In this document: positions 17,255 through 26,778 of the stretch, piece after piece
Layout of the letters: each line of letters starts with the position of its first letter
How positions within the stretch are numbered: position 1 is the stretch's first letter
Made by a program: the position numbers and the translations under genes
Notes under the pieces: model-generated
What the model saw: only the letters and a program-made list of their open reading frames with translations
Databases searched by the model: none
What the model was told of the DNA's origin: nothing
DNA from: CAYJMQ01 sp964371555
Lineage (GTDB): Bacteria; Bdellovibrionota; JACOXK01; 2-02-FULL-40-11
DNA: 64,000 nucleotides
Direction: 5' to 3'
Assembly (NCBI GenBank): GCA_964371555.1
Contig: CAYJMQ010000004.1
Span: forward strand, 1 to 64,000

Positions 17255-17361
17255 CCACCTATTCGGATACATCGGATAAACAAATGAATCAATTCAAAAC
17301 TATCTATTAGTCAATTTTGGGTTCATATCCTAAAAACGTCGGTCTTGGTTGGAAGAAAGAA

Positions 17362-18240
17362 ATGACTAAGCCACTTATGGAATCCGATATCCCCTATTTG
17401 CCGCTCCTCTTTCACGGCAAGGTCCGGGACATTTATGACTTGGGAGAAGAGTTACTCCTTGTAGCAACCGACAGGCTCTCAGCCTTTGACGTTGTCTTTC
17501 CGACTCCGATCCCTGGCAAGGGGGAGATCCTGACTCAACTGAGCTACTTCTGGTTTCAGAAGATGAAGGAGATCATCCCCAACCACGTGTCCGAGCGACC
17601 TGTCGATGAGATCTTCAAGACGAAAGAGGATGTCGTCCTCTATGGTAAGCGCTCCATGCGCGTCAAAAAGACAACGCCGTTAGCCATCGAGGCCATCATA
17701 CGCGGCTACCTTTCGGGCTCAGGCTGGAGCGATTATCAAAAAAACGGTGCCGTCTGCGGGATCAAGCTTCCGAATGATATGAAGGAGTCCGAAAAAATCC
17801 CAGAACCCATTTTTACACCGGCCACAAAAGCTCCCCAAGGACAACATGACGAAAATGTTTCATTTGAGGTGGCCTGCAAGATCGTCGGTCGTGAGACGGC
17901 GGAAAAAGTCCGCCATGTGAGTCTGCGTATTTATAAGGAAGGATTGGCCCATGCGAATAGCCGTGGGCTTCTCTTGGCCGACACGAAGTTTGAGTTTGGT
18001 ATCCTGAACGGGGAACTGATCCTCATCGATGAGGTCCTCACGCCGGATTCGTCCCGCTTTTGGCCGAAGAACCAATATCAGGTGGGGATATCGCCCCCGA
18101 GTTTCGACAAACAATTTGTGAGGGATTACCTCACGAAAATTGGCTGGAACAAGAAGCCACCAGCGCCGGAATTGCCGCCGAACATCGTTGAACAGACTGC
18201 CGCCCGTTATCGGGAGGCCTTGGAGCGCCTGACGAAATGA
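17362..18240 (+). CDS. purC: SAICAR synthetase (phosphoribosylaminoimidazole-succinocarboxamide synthase)
   Basis: Joins CAIR and aspartate in purine synthesis. 292 aa from ATG 17362; a TTG-initiated extension to 17317 lacks conservation. HGKVRDIYDLG, ATDRLSAFDVVFPTPIPGKG, IEAIIRGYLSGSGWSDYQKNG, the metal/ATP segment KFEFGILNGELILIDEVLTPDSSRFW and DKQFVRDYL are all present. It is the longer SAICAR synthetase type found in many Gram-negatives. GC-rich like its divergent neighbour nhaR. Confidence 0.95.
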   Translation: MTKPLMESDIPYLPLLFHGKVRDIYDLGEELLLVATDRLSAFDVVFPTPIPGKGEILTQLSYFWFQKMKEIIPNHVSERPVDEIFKTKEDVVLYGKRSMRVKKTTPLAIEAIIRGYLSGSGWSDYQKNGAVCGIKLPNDMKESEKIPEPIFTPATKAPQGQHDENVSFEVACKIVGRETAEKVRHVSLRIYKEGLAHANSRGLLLADTKFEFGILNGELILIDEVLTPDSSRFWPKNQYQVGISPPSFDKQFVRDYLTKIGWNKKPPAPELPPNIVEQTAARYREALERLTK

Positions 18241-18281
18241 CCAAGAGGAGCGGGAAATAAAAATGATGCTGGGGGTTCTCA

Positions 18282-18689
18282 CTAGATCTTCCCCTTTAGC
18301 CTAGCAAGCCATTGTGGAGGGAAAACAAAATAAAGAACCAGTATCAGCACACCGAATGCCAAGTAGGCGGTCTTAAACACCCACGGCTCAAAATTATAAT
18401 AAAGAAGCCTGCTCACCCAGTAGCTGATGAATGAGCCACCATAACCCTGCTTTCCGGCCATCAAACGGAGCTTCTCCTCCCAAGTCGTCCATGGACAAGC
18501 AATACCCAATAAAGTTTGCCCCATCATTATGCCAACTAAAAGAAGATGAATATTACGAAACCATGAATTCAGCACAAACGACCACCTAAAAACCTTACCC
18601 ATAAGAACAAGAGGAACTGGCACGATAATACAAAGAACATACAGAAAATGAATGACCAAAAGAAGATCAGCTAAGAACAGAAGTAACAT
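18282..18689 (-). CDS. DUF2784 family membrane protein
   Basis: 135 aa with three or four transmembrane segments. The DUF2784 pattern is clear: LADLLLVIHFLYVL, the WFRNIHL segment, GIACPWTTWEEKLRLMAGKQGYGGSFISYW and a C-terminal pair. Function unknown. TACTAT ends 9 nt before the ATG and there is no ribosome binding site, so a very short leader is possible. A divergent 65-aa frame at 18720-18917 is not credible. Confidence 0.85.
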   Translation of the reverse strand: MLLLFLADLLLVIHFLYVLCIIVPVPLVLMGKVFRWSFVLNSWFRNIHLLLVGIMMGQTLLGIACPWTTWEEKLRLMAGKQGYGGSFISYWVSRLLYYNFEPWVFKTAYLAFGVLILVLYFVFPPQWLARLKGKI

Positions 18690-18892
18690 GATTTCAGAAT
18701 AGTATTTGCATCGGTTAGAATGCCTAAATTTTCACTTCCACCGGTGGCAGTACTGGATGTACGAGCTGTCAACTTCGGATTCACTGAGAGCAACACTATT
18801 TCCAGAGACTTCATAACCAAAGAAAGGGAGAATCAAGTGAACAGCTCTCAAACTAGCATTTTTCAAAGAATCAATTCTAAAAAATTAAACCC

Positions 18893-19636
18893 TTATCTCC
18901 GAACTGGCTCTATATAATTTCGAAAGAGAATTCCTACCTTTTGCAGCGCAACCTCCATTGCAAATCGAATCATAAAGTTGGGGAGAACGCTTGAAATGTT
19001 TTCTGTTTCCATCTCACCCTGGAAAATGGCAAGTAATGAATCTTCTTTTTCTCTGTTTCTGGAAACACGATGCCCCATCTGAGTGGAAACCAGTGTGGGT
19101 CTTATTTTTTGAACCGTCATCGTTCCCCTAAATCCAACAAATCGCTCATTTTCAAATTTTAATCCAAGAGAATTCGCGGGGACAACTTGAAAATTGATAA
19201 TCGTGCGGTCAATCAGTTTTTCCTCATGGATTTTCATAAGGCTCTCCACTTCATAATCGATCAATGCTGTTTTTAATGCTGATTTTATATGAATGTAGGT
19301 TCCCCCCGTCTTTATCTTTTTTAACGAGGAGGCCTTGATATATTTGGGCGCGATCTTCTCCAAAGATTCGTAATCAGTCATAAATTTCGTAACCTGTTCC
19401 AGAGAAACATGGTGAAGTATTCCCCCGGCTTTGACAGAAAGCATGCGTAAATTTTCTTTTTCAGGATGCGTAAGGGTATTTACAACACTGATGATCTCGC
19501 GATTCATCATCCTCTTTTGGATTTCTGCCCGATGATAAAAATCAATGGCGGGTTTTAAATCGAGGGGGCAAAAAAGAATAAGGACAAGGCAACAAAAGAA
19601 AACAGTTCCCCACCATTTTCCATTGGCCGTTTTCAT
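18893..19636 (-). CDS. Exported SRPBCC/START-like protein of unknown function
   Basis: 247 aa. Basic N-terminus and hydrophobic stretch (WWGTVFFCCLVLILFCPL) give a signal peptide or anchor. The central part reads like a START/SRPBCC lipid-binding fold: AGGILHHVSLEQVTKFMTDYESLEKIAPKYIKASSLKK, then alternating strands, then a long C-terminal helix (NFMIRFAMEVALQKVGILFRNYI). Assignment is by pattern only. Same strand as the EF-hand gene, which lies downstream across a 93-nt gap on the other side; no operon is evident. Confidence 0.6.
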   Translation of the reverse strand: MKTANGKWWGTVFFCCLVLILFCPLDLKPAIDFYHRAEIQKRMMNREIISVVNTLTHPEKENLRMLSVKAGGILHHVSLEQVTKFMTDYESLEKIAPKYIKASSLKKIKTGGTYIHIKSALKTALIDYEVESLMKIHEEKLIDRTIINFQVVPANSLGLKFENERFVGFRGTMTVQKIRPTLVSTQMGHRVSRNREKEDSLLAIFQGEMETENISSVLPNFMIRFAMEVALQKVGILFRNYIEPVRR

Positions 19637-19729
19637 TATGATCTACTAGAACCTTACATTTCAAGTGTAGCAGATGTTGACAAAACATTGCAAGAAGTCG
19701 CTGGCGCCCATTTCCTTAAGGACATGGGC

Positions 19730-22075
19730 TTACGGCTGTTTCAAATATCCCCTCATGACATGCGCGAGGAGACTCGCGACTTTAAGGCGGTCAGACCCGA
19801 TTTTTGAAGATGAAAAGAGAAGATCGGCGCTGAATTCCGGGAGTTTTCCAAATGAGAGAGAATATTCAAAAACACGTCTGTAGATTACTTTTTTATCTAT
19901 AAACGGCATCAAAAAATTATTGAGTAAAATAGATAAGAACTTTCCAATGGCGCCAAAGACCGGAATTTTTCCTGCGGCGCCCGGCTGACTGTTATATTCA
20001 TCAACTAATTTTTCAATGATCGGTTCAAAGTGTCTATACATCAATCGGATCTCACTTTTGTTTAGAGTTCCATCCTGATCATTGTCAAAACGCAGAAAAA
20101 GATGTTCGATCGTTCGCACAATCATAAAGATTGCTGACAGCTCTTTCACAGAAATAATTTGAGGGTGATTCCTTCCAATAAGCTGAACGATCGTTTCAAT
20201 GTATTGAATGATGTCCTTTTCTGACATCACCTTCATGGCCACTGGAAAATACCACCGAAGCGTTGGAACCTTTTTAAGCGATTCCACAAGATTTTCTCTG
20301 AGCAAGCCGATCTCTTTTGAGTTTGGGAACTGATGGTGGAAGGGGATGACCTCATGATCCCAATAAAACCAGGTTACAGCCCGATTGTTTTCAAGAATAA
20401 AGCTCGTCGCTTCGATAATTTCATAACGATCGAGAGTGTTGTCGCCATTGCTGTTATAGAGCATCTGATCTGAAAGGAGCATAAGAATTTTTCCAAGTGT
20501 CTTGGTGTCCAAATCAAGCGGATTGGTCCAAATTCTTCGATGGGGGGTCAGATTCTCTTTTTTATCCCCTTCGGTGAGCATGTCGAGTCCTTTCACAAGC
20601 CTCTGGAGGGTCGCCAGAAATGATGTGAGCTCTATATCTCCAATTTCAGCAGGGGAGCCGGGATCAAGCGGAACCATGGAGAGCTTTCCATCGCGGTTTT
20701 TATCATAGGCTGAAATGATGCGATCGATCGGCACAAACGCTGTCTGCGTGAGTGTAAAGGAATGCTTTCGAATGACCTCGGTTTTCTGAAAGGGGGTTGT
20801 CCAAAGATAGAGCGTCTTTGTGAAATCAGAAATCATCAGCTTAAATTTTTTCCTGATCTCCGGGGAGAGATTTCCGTCATGAGCCTTAATCCATGCCGCT
20901 ATTTCTTCTTTTTTGATTTCATAAATTTCCCCTGAAAAAGAAAAAAGGGAAGAGGCCTTTCCATAAATATCGATACTTTCATCAAAAATTTTAAGAAGCT
21001 CTTTAATTTCATCGCGACCCAAAACTTGAGGATTTCCCCCAAATAATTGCATTTTAAACTCAAAGACCGCGGTCACAAATTCGCGAGCCTTTCCACCGAT
21101 ATGCGCGTGAAGAAGCTCAAGGAGTGTAATTAACTCCTCACGTTTTATTTCTGAAAGATTTTTATCAAAAAATGCCTTTAGCAATACCTGCAAAAGATAT
21201 TGATAGGCATGAAGGAAACTAAGAGAGTCTTTGGATGTCCAGATCTCTTTCTCCAGATGCTGGTTGATTTGAGTGACCAGATGGTAGACCGATTCCAGAT
21301 ATGTTAAGAATTCTGGCATCTCACGGGCGACAACATTCTCTTCGCTCTCTCCAAAAAGCATACGATTGGCGAGATAGCCAGCCCGAATGTAGTGCGATCC
21401 GATCTCGTCTTCGAGCCCTTCCCAAAGCTGATATTGTCTGAGAAGGAGCTCTTTTGGAGTATCATGATCGATCAGACCGTGATTATTTTCAAACATCGCG
21501 CGGATCAGATCGATGTAACCGCTAAAGAGTCTTTTCCTCAGTTCCCAGTAGAGATCTTCTTTTTTATGGGTCTCTCTGTATGAAAAAGAGAGCTTCGAAA
21601 GCCGGCTGATTTTTTGAGAGCCCCTCCTGACCCTTTTTATAACCTCTTCAATTTCAGAAAAACGGATTGAGTCCCCTCGTTCACCCAAAAGAAGATTACG
21701 CGCCGAAAAGAGGCGGTCGACCCAGATCTGAAGTTCCTCAGGATCACCGAGAATTTTTGAGTTGAGTAGTGTTTCTATTTCCCTTCTCGTGAGCTCCCCT
21801 TTTTTGCGTGGTTCAATTTGTTCATCGGCCTCATGGAGTATGGAGAGCAGACATTCTGTCGTTTGGCTAATTTCATTTTCACCCAGGGTTCCCATTTCAA
21901 AATGATTTTTAATTTTATCAAGATCGATTTGGCAGGAACCGTCGCTGAGGGCCGGATCATTTGTGAGGTCGAGCCGCTCTTTATTTGATCTGGGCGAAGG
22001 GGCTTTTTCTCCAACCCAGCCGCAGCCAGTTATCCACACAAACACAAGACTTAAAAGAAGATATTTAAAAAACAT
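19730..22075 (-). CDS. Large EF-hand lipoprotein
   Basis: 781 aa. Lipobox WITGCG (Cys18) predicts a lipoprotein. The mature part is mostly helical, with three canonical EF-hand calcium loops: DKNRDGKLSM (about 458), NSNGDNTLDRYE (about 541) and DNDQDGTLNKSE (about 664). Several degenerate repeats (for example DESIDIYGKA...IKKEEI, HDGNLSPE) suggest more decayed EF-hands in the N-terminal half. The start overlaps the end of the upstream barrel gene by 11 nt, so the two are translationally coupled and probably work together at the outer membrane. I know no characterised member. Confidence 0.75.
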   Translation of the reverse strand: MFFKYLLLSLVFVWITGCGWVGEKAPSPRSNKERLDLTNDPALSDGSCQIDLDKIKNHFEMGTLGENEISQTTECLLSILHEADEQIEPRKKGELTRREIETLLNSKILGDPEELQIWVDRLFSARNLLLGERGDSIRFSEIEEVIKRVRRGSQKISRLSKLSFSYRETHKKEDLYWELRKRLFSGYIDLIRAMFENNHGLIDHDTPKELLLRQYQLWEGLEDEIGSHYIRAGYLANRMLFGESEENVVAREMPEFLTYLESVYHLVTQINQHLEKEIWTSKDSLSFLHAYQYLLQVLLKAFFDKNLSEIKREELITLLELLHAHIGGKAREFVTAVFEFKMQLFGGNPQVLGRDEIKELLKIFDESIDIYGKASSLFSFSGEIYEIKKEEIAAWIKAHDGNLSPEIRKKFKLMISDFTKTLYLWTTPFQKTEVIRKHSFTLTQTAFVPIDRIISAYDKNRDGKLSMVPLDPGSPAEIGDIELTSFLATLQRLVKGLDMLTEGDKKENLTPHRRIWTNPLDLDTKTLGKILMLLSDQMLYNSNGDNTLDRYEIIEATSFILENNRAVTWFYWDHEVIPFHHQFPNSKEIGLLRENLVESLKKVPTLRWYFPVAMKVMSEKDIIQYIETIVQLIGRNHPQIISVKELSAIFMIVRTIEHLFLRFDNDQDGTLNKSEIRLMYRHFEPIIEKLVDEYNSQPGAAGKIPVFGAIGKFLSILLNNFLMPFIDKKVIYRRVFEYSLSFGKLPEFSADLLFSSSKIGSDRLKVASLLAHVMRGYLKQP

Positions 22076-23441
22076 AACTCCCCTTCATCCAGATCCGATC
22101 ATTGGCGCGAAACATCCCCCAATAGGTCTGCTCTTCGCCGGAGATGACATCAAAACCGATACCAAATTTCATCTGTGTAAAAGGTCCCAGAGCGACTTCC
22201 CCCCGCAGCTGCCTCTGTCTCATAGAAAGATCTGTTTCACAAGAAAGGGAAAATTGAGAAGCAGCCGATGGCCGTAGAGCTATTTTTGAAAACAACGTTT
22301 GTTCGGGGTGGCTGGGGAGAGGGGAGGGGGGGATCGCGGCATCCCTCAAATTTTTCGTAAATAGGGCGGCCACAGTCCACTCAGGGAGCCAGCGACGGTT
22401 TGTTTTCATCTGAACCCCTGTCATATTTTTTAATGCCGATTCGCGATCGACATAAACCCCATCGTAAAAAAAATCGATATCCCAAAAGATTTTGCTCTGG
22501 ATGATGTTCACCCCAGACTGGAAACCGATCATCTGCTCCCGAATAAATTCGGGATAAAGATGAACCATCGCCTCTAATAATGACTCATCTTTAATATGAA
22601 GTTTAGCGTTATGACGAAGAGTCGGCTCAGGATTGAGATAAGCGGCCCCCAGAGCGGCAAAACGGATCCGTTCTGTCTGTAAAGAAATCCGCAGCCATCC
22701 CCCTTGATTCAATACGACATTTTTGGCTGATGGGAGATGAAGCGAATAATCGATAGGAATCACCGCATCCCCCACTTTTATTTCTTCAAAAAGAGGGGGG
22801 AGCCAGCGGGAAACAGAACTGAGATGCTCATCTGAAGTTTTTTCAAACCGAATCCCCCCCCTGTTTGGAATAAACAGCGGTGAAAAGAAAAGTTCAATTT
22901 GGAAGATGGGGCGCTGATAGGAACCAAGAATTCCAACGATTCCATCGGTGATGTTCGTTAATGGATCAATCACAAATTTTGGAAACATTTTTTGAAGCGG
23001 CCCCCCGCACATTGTATCGATATCCCGCTTTGCCCAGTCTGGAAGGATTCTTCCAATTCGCAGGTTTAAATTTTTTGAATTTAAGCCTGCAAATATTTCT
23101 CGAACATCAAACCAGTCTGATGTCTGCTGCGGAATGACCCCCCAGAGATCTACGGAGAGTCCATACTGAAACCATGCCGGTCTTTTCTTCGATTTGTGCG
23201 ATAAATTCAGATGATACCTCGACTCCAGTTGATTATTGAGGTGTATGGATGAATAGGCAAGCGCCATCGCCTCCGCCTCGAGAGTCTGTGAATAAATCGT
23301 ACCCCCGATACCAATGACACCCAAGATATAAAGAAGAAGAGAAAGAAAGAATACCGTTCGAGACAACACCCTTATCACGAACGGAGTTGTAGCACAGTCC
23401 TTTGCCCTATCCAATAAAAAGTAATTTAATTCCCCGTCCAC
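22065..23441 (-). CDS. Predicted outer-membrane beta-barrel, partner of the EF-hand lipoprotein
   Basis: 458 aa from the first ATG; GTG 23378 (giving VIRVLSRTVFFLSLLLYILG as signal segment) is an alternative. After the hydrophobic N-terminus the protein is rich in alternating amphipathic strands (WFQYGLSVDLWGVIP, LRIGRILPDWAKRD, MKFGIGFDVI) and ends WMKGSYVF, a C-terminal aromatic typical of outer-membrane barrels. No family recognised. It overlaps the EF-hand lipoprotein gene and starts 1 nt from the stop of the DCC-LMF gene, so the three form one transcript. Confidence 0.6.
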   Translation of the reverse strand: MDGELNYFLLDRAKDCATTPFVIRVLSRTVFFLSLLLYILGVIGIGGTIYSQTLEAEAMALAYSSIHLNNQLESRYHLNLSHKSKKRPAWFQYGLSVDLWGVIPQQTSDWFDVREIFAGLNSKNLNLRIGRILPDWAKRDIDTMCGGPLQKMFPKFVIDPLTNITDGIVGILGSYQRPIFQIELFFSPLFIPNRGGIRFEKTSDEHLSSVSRWLPPLFEEIKVGDAVIPIDYSLHLPSAKNVVLNQGGWLRISLQTERIRFAALGAAYLNPEPTLRHNAKLHIKDESLLEAMVHLYPEFIREQMIGFQSGVNIIQSKIFWDIDFFYDGVYVDRESALKNMTGVQMKTNRRWLPEWTVAALFTKNLRDAAIPPSPLPSHPEQTLFSKIALRPSAASQFSLSCETDLSMRQRQLRGEVALGPFTQMKFGIGFDVISGEEQTYWGMFRANDRIWMKGSYVF

Positions 23442-25280
23442 TCATGAAGGTCGATCAGGTTTCTTATCAATTACAACGGGTGTGACGGGGAGGGTTGCTT
23501 TCAAGGTACGCCTCCACCAGGCGCGGGTATTCTTTTTGGTCTTTAGATCGGTAAAATGATATTCGTAGAATTGGATGCGTAAATATTTGGGTGGTTTTCC
23601 CTCAAAGGGATTTTTTTCAAGAAGGGAGATGACATCGGGAGTCCCTTGATAAAGACGCATGAGGAAGTTTTGAAACCAAAACGACTGCTGAAAATTTTGA
23701 AGCGGCAAAAACCACATCTGCCAGTCAAGGCGCGGCTGGTGCGGGGCCACAAAAGAAGGCCGGCGTTTGATGTCCCCCGGTTTGTATTTAAATTCATAAG
23801 CGAGCCAGTTTTTATTGTCATAGCTCCCTTCAAGAACGATTTCATTTCGTTCTGTCGTCATCACGGCAAAAAGCCCATAGCTATTCACAAGATGGAAGGT
23901 CTGCGCGACAGCAATCATTTTTTTAAGCGGGGAGGGAATACGCCTTGAAAAATGCGCAATCATGAAGGTACTTGAAACAATCAGAACAAAAAGGGCGATG
24001 ACCGCAATCAAAGATTGTCTACGGAGAGAGGCCGGAATTTTTTTCGGCTCTCTTTGAGAAAACCACCGTTTAAAACAGGTGTCGTCCAAAAGCAAAAAAG
24101 AAAGGGCGATCGTAAGCCAGTTGAAATAGGTGTAGTTACCCGTGAGGATGATTATCATCTGGAAAATCACAAGCCCGGCAAAACCGAAAAATTTGAGCCT
24201 TCTTGGAAAAAAGATCAAAAACGGGAGAAACAATTCGGACGCGAACATAAAACCACAGGAGACTTTGTCAAACCATTCGGGGAGCTGATGAACATACCAG
24301 GCGATCGGGGTGGGGAGCGGCTGCGTCTCATAGTGATAGTTCAGCGCTGTGAACGAATGCCATGTCGGATCGGCGCTGGTCAGCTTTACAACCCCTGAAC
24401 TAAAGACGAGCCTGAAAAGAAGCCAACGGAGAAGAAAATGAATCAGATGCGATGGAATCACAAACTGTTTCCAGCGGGATCTGATTTGAGAATGAAATAA
24501 GAAAATGGAAAGAAAGCCTGTTTCCAAGAGCAGGGCATCCCACTGAAACCGCATGAATTCGCCGCCCGCTATCGTTAAAGAAAGATAAAACACCCAGAGA
24601 AGCCATAGGGAAATTGTCGGCGCAAATCCTAAAAAGAGAATGATCGATAGAATAACGCCCCCCATCGATAGAAAGTCGAGAAAGAAGTTGGTCGGGCTAA
24701 GCCACGCAAGTGTTGGAAACCAAAAGTAGGCCGAGGATCCCACGTGGGTTTTGATCGCTTTTAAGAGAAGTTCAACAGGAAGTATCCCATCTGCGCCGAT
24801 GAGCCCCCGGATCTGAATCCAGAGCGAGAAAAAAGCAATTCCATAGATGATGGCAAGGGCTTTGACAAACAGCCAGCTTGAAAAAAGATAGGTCGGCGGC
24901 TCAACTGTTTTTCCCCAAAAGAGCGTCGTTAATTTTGAAAAAAGCGGTCGATGGTTTGCAATGAACCGGTAAATCGATTCCGTTACAAACGAAGCCCCCG
25001 GAATATTTTTATAACACCAAAACATCCATTTTCTTCCACGGGCATAAGAGAGCGATTTAAAGACGGCCGCGGCTCCGCTATAAATGGTTCCATCCGTTTC
25101 GACAAACTGCACGGAAGATTTGAACTGGTCTTTCGTAATTTTTGTAAATTGAGCCAAAACGTCCTGAAACGGCGCGTATGCGACCGCATCGCCTGTCATC
25201 TTTTTCCAACGCTCAATCCAGAGGCGGCAAAATCCGCACTGACCATCGTAGATCATCCACGGGCACGGGTGGGTTCGCAT
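23442..25280 (-). CDS. DCC thioredoxin-like domain fused to lipase-maturation-factor-like membrane protein
   Basis: 612 aa from ATG 25280; an open extension to 25391 would overlap the divergent ygfZ start. Residues 8-125 are a DCC/DUF393 thiol-disulphide oxidoreductase (MIYDGQCGFCRLWIERWKK, CGFC redox motif at 15-18). The rest has many transmembrane segments and the LMF1-like blocks GGEFMRFQWDALLLETGFLSIF, RWLLFRLVFSSGVVKLTSADPTW and LNYHYETQPLPTPIAWYVHQLP, then a soluble C-terminal domain with the LDWQMWFLPL and PKYLRIQFYEYHFT motifs. In vertebrates LMF1 matures lipases in the ER; bacterial members have no proven role. Assistance in membrane or periplasmic redox folding is inference. Confidence 0.85.
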   Translation of the reverse strand: MRTHPCPWMIYDGQCGFCRLWIERWKKMTGDAVAYAPFQDVLAQFTKITKDQFKSSVQFVETDGTIYSGAAAVFKSLSYARGRKWMFWCYKNIPGASFVTESIYRFIANHRPLFSKLTTLFWGKTVEPPTYLFSSWLFVKALAIIYGIAFFSLWIQIRGLIGADGILPVELLLKAIKTHVGSSAYFWFPTLAWLSPTNFFLDFLSMGGVILSIILFLGFAPTISLWLLWVFYLSLTIAGGEFMRFQWDALLLETGFLSIFLFHSQIRSRWKQFVIPSHLIHFLLRWLLFRLVFSSGVVKLTSADPTWHSFTALNYHYETQPLPTPIAWYVHQLPEWFDKVSCGFMFASELFLPFLIFFPRRLKFFGFAGLVIFQMIIILTGNYTYFNWLTIALSFLLLDDTCFKRWFSQREPKKIPASLRRQSLIAVIALFVLIVSSTFMIAHFSRRIPSPLKKMIAVAQTFHLVNSYGLFAVMTTERNEIVLEGSYDNKNWLAYEFKYKPGDIKRRPSFVAPHQPRLDWQMWFLPLQNFQQSFWFQNFLMRLYQGTPDVISLLEKNPFEGKPPKYLRIQFYEYHFTDLKTKKNTRAWWRRTLKATLPVTPVVIDKKPDRPS

Positions 25281-25344
25281 ACCGGTTTCAAGTCTAATAA
25301 AAACGATCGCAAAAGACCAGATTTCTGTGAGATAGGGAGGGAAT

Positions 25345-26331
25345 ATGGATATAAACAAAGAATATGCCCTCGCAACAGAGCGGGCGGGCATAATGGACCT
25401 TCAATTCAACTGTTTTAAAATCAAGGGTCTGGACACCCGCGATTTTTTGAACCGCATGCTCACAAACAATATTAAGGATCTCAAAACAGGCTTTGGCTCT
25501 TACAATTGCCTTTGCGATAAAAAGGGGAAAATGCTCGCGGACCTTTATTGCTATTGCGCGCCAGATTGCGAACTAATTGAGTGCGATAAAAAATTGACAA
25601 ACAAAGTCAGAGACATTTTAAAACGTCATCTTGTCATCGAAGATGTTCAAATAGAGGAACCTTTGTCCTGGAATGGGGTAGGGGTGGTGGGACCCGAAGC
25701 TCAAAACCTTCTTAATAAAATCCTCGATTCAAAAATTCCAACTGAAGAACTTCAATTTGTGGAAATGATCTACAAGAAACATTCTCTTTTGATTATCCGC
25801 AAAAAATGCTGGGGTTTGGACGGATTTGAAATCTGGGGGGATGGGGAGGCGCTTTCTGATCTGAAAAACGAATGCGGGGTGCGCCCATGGCCAGAGCCCA
25901 TTTCGCCCATTTCTGAAGAAATCCAGGAGATCCTCCGGATTGAGTCGAAAACCCCTTTGTATGGGGTTGATATGACCGAAGAGACAATTCCTCAGGAAGC
26001 GGATTTGTATCATGCCCTCCATTTCAATAAGGGGTGTTACATAGGACAAGAGACAATAGCGCGGCTGGAGCACAGGGGGCATGTGAATAAAAAACTGGTT
26101 CTTCTCAAACTAAGCGGTGACCGCTTACCTATTGCAGGCATAAAAATTTTAACAAAGGAAGGGGAAGACGCGGGATATATTACAAGTTCCTGTGATTCTC
26201 CAAAATACAACTCCGTCATTGCCCTGGCATATATCCGCTATTCTTATCTTTATAGTATCCCGGCATTAAAGGAATTTAATGTTGGGACAAAAGGGGGGGC
26301 GGGGAGGGATCAGACTGCAATTTTGCTGTGA
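25345..26331 (+). CDS. ygfZ: Folate-binding YgfZ/GcvT-like Fe-S repair protein
   Basis: 328 aa, ribosome binding site GGGAGGG. The GcvT-like fold and the YgfZ signature KGCYIGQE (Lys229-Cys231) identify the folate-dependent protein that helps assemble or repair Fe-S enzymes such as MiaB. LDTRDFLNRMLTNNI and GKMLADLYCY are also typical. Its 3' end faces the A-type Fe-S carrier gene across only 10 nt. MiaB and MtaB, both Fe-S tRNA-modifying enzymes, are encoded in this window. Confidence 0.92.
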   Translation: MDINKEYALATERAGIMDLQFNCFKIKGLDTRDFLNRMLTNNIKDLKTGFGSYNCLCDKKGKMLADLYCYCAPDCELIECDKKLTNKVRDILKRHLVIEDVQIEEPLSWNGVGVVGPEAQNLLNKILDSKIPTEELQFVEMIYKKHSLLIIRKKCWGLDGFEIWGDGEALSDLKNECGVRPWPEPISPISEEIQEILRIESKTPLYGVDMTEETIPQEADLYHALHFNKGCYIGQETIARLEHRGHVNKKLVLLKLSGDRLPIAGIKILTKEGEDAGYITSSCDSPKYNSVIALAYIRYSYLYSIPALKEFNVGTKGGAGRDQTAILL

Positions 26332-26341
26332 GAAGAGGGGA

Positions 26342-26716
26342 CTAAACGCTAAACGAACTCCCGCACCCGCAACTCCCCGTGGCATTGGGGTTTTTGATAA
26401 CAAAACCGGCTCCTGTCAGCCCCATATTGTAATCGATCGTAGATCCGAGGAGAAGCTCGGCGCTTTGGGGATCAACCAAAAGTGTCGCCCCCCCGCATTC
26501 TACGATATTGTCGTTTGCTCTTTTATCGTCGAATTTAAATCCATACGTATACCCCGGACAGCCCCCCCCTTGAACATAGGCTCTGAGATATTTCCCCTTC
26601 GCCTCCGGGAGCTTCTCTGAGAGCTCCTTAATTTTATGAACCGCTTCATCGGTCAGCGCAACAATCGGGGTCCCTTTCGGGATATCGGGTGAAAACATCT
26701 TAAATTTCGAATCCAT
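26342..26716 (-). CDS. A-type iron-sulfur cluster carrier (ErpA/IscA family)
   Basis: 124 aa. The three cluster-ligand Cys are in place: Cys53 (GGGCPGYTYGF) and Cys116/Cys118 (TGSCGCGSSF). The middle holds the usual LVDPQSAELLLGSTIDY block. The N-terminus MDSKFKMFSPDIPKGTPIVALTD is slightly longer than E. coli ErpA/IscA. It delivers Fe-S clusters to client proteins. It is convergent with ygfZ. Family members are hard to tell apart, so no symbol is given. Confidence 0.94.
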   Translation of the reverse strand: MDSKFKMFSPDIPKGTPIVALTDEAVHKIKELSEKLPEAKGKYLRAYVQGGGCPGYTYGFKFDDKRANDNIVECGGATLLVDPQSAELLLGSTIDYNMGLTGAGFVIKNPNATGSCGCGSSFSV

Positions 26717-26778
26717 ATAAATAACCCTCTTTTAATGATTTTTTAATTTTCTAAGCCCATCTTAGCCACTGCAAACAA

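Noticed and set aside
18720..18917. 65-aa ORF upstream of the DUF2784 gene
   Set aside because: No ribosome binding site, no recognisable composition, and it runs into the end of the opposing gene.
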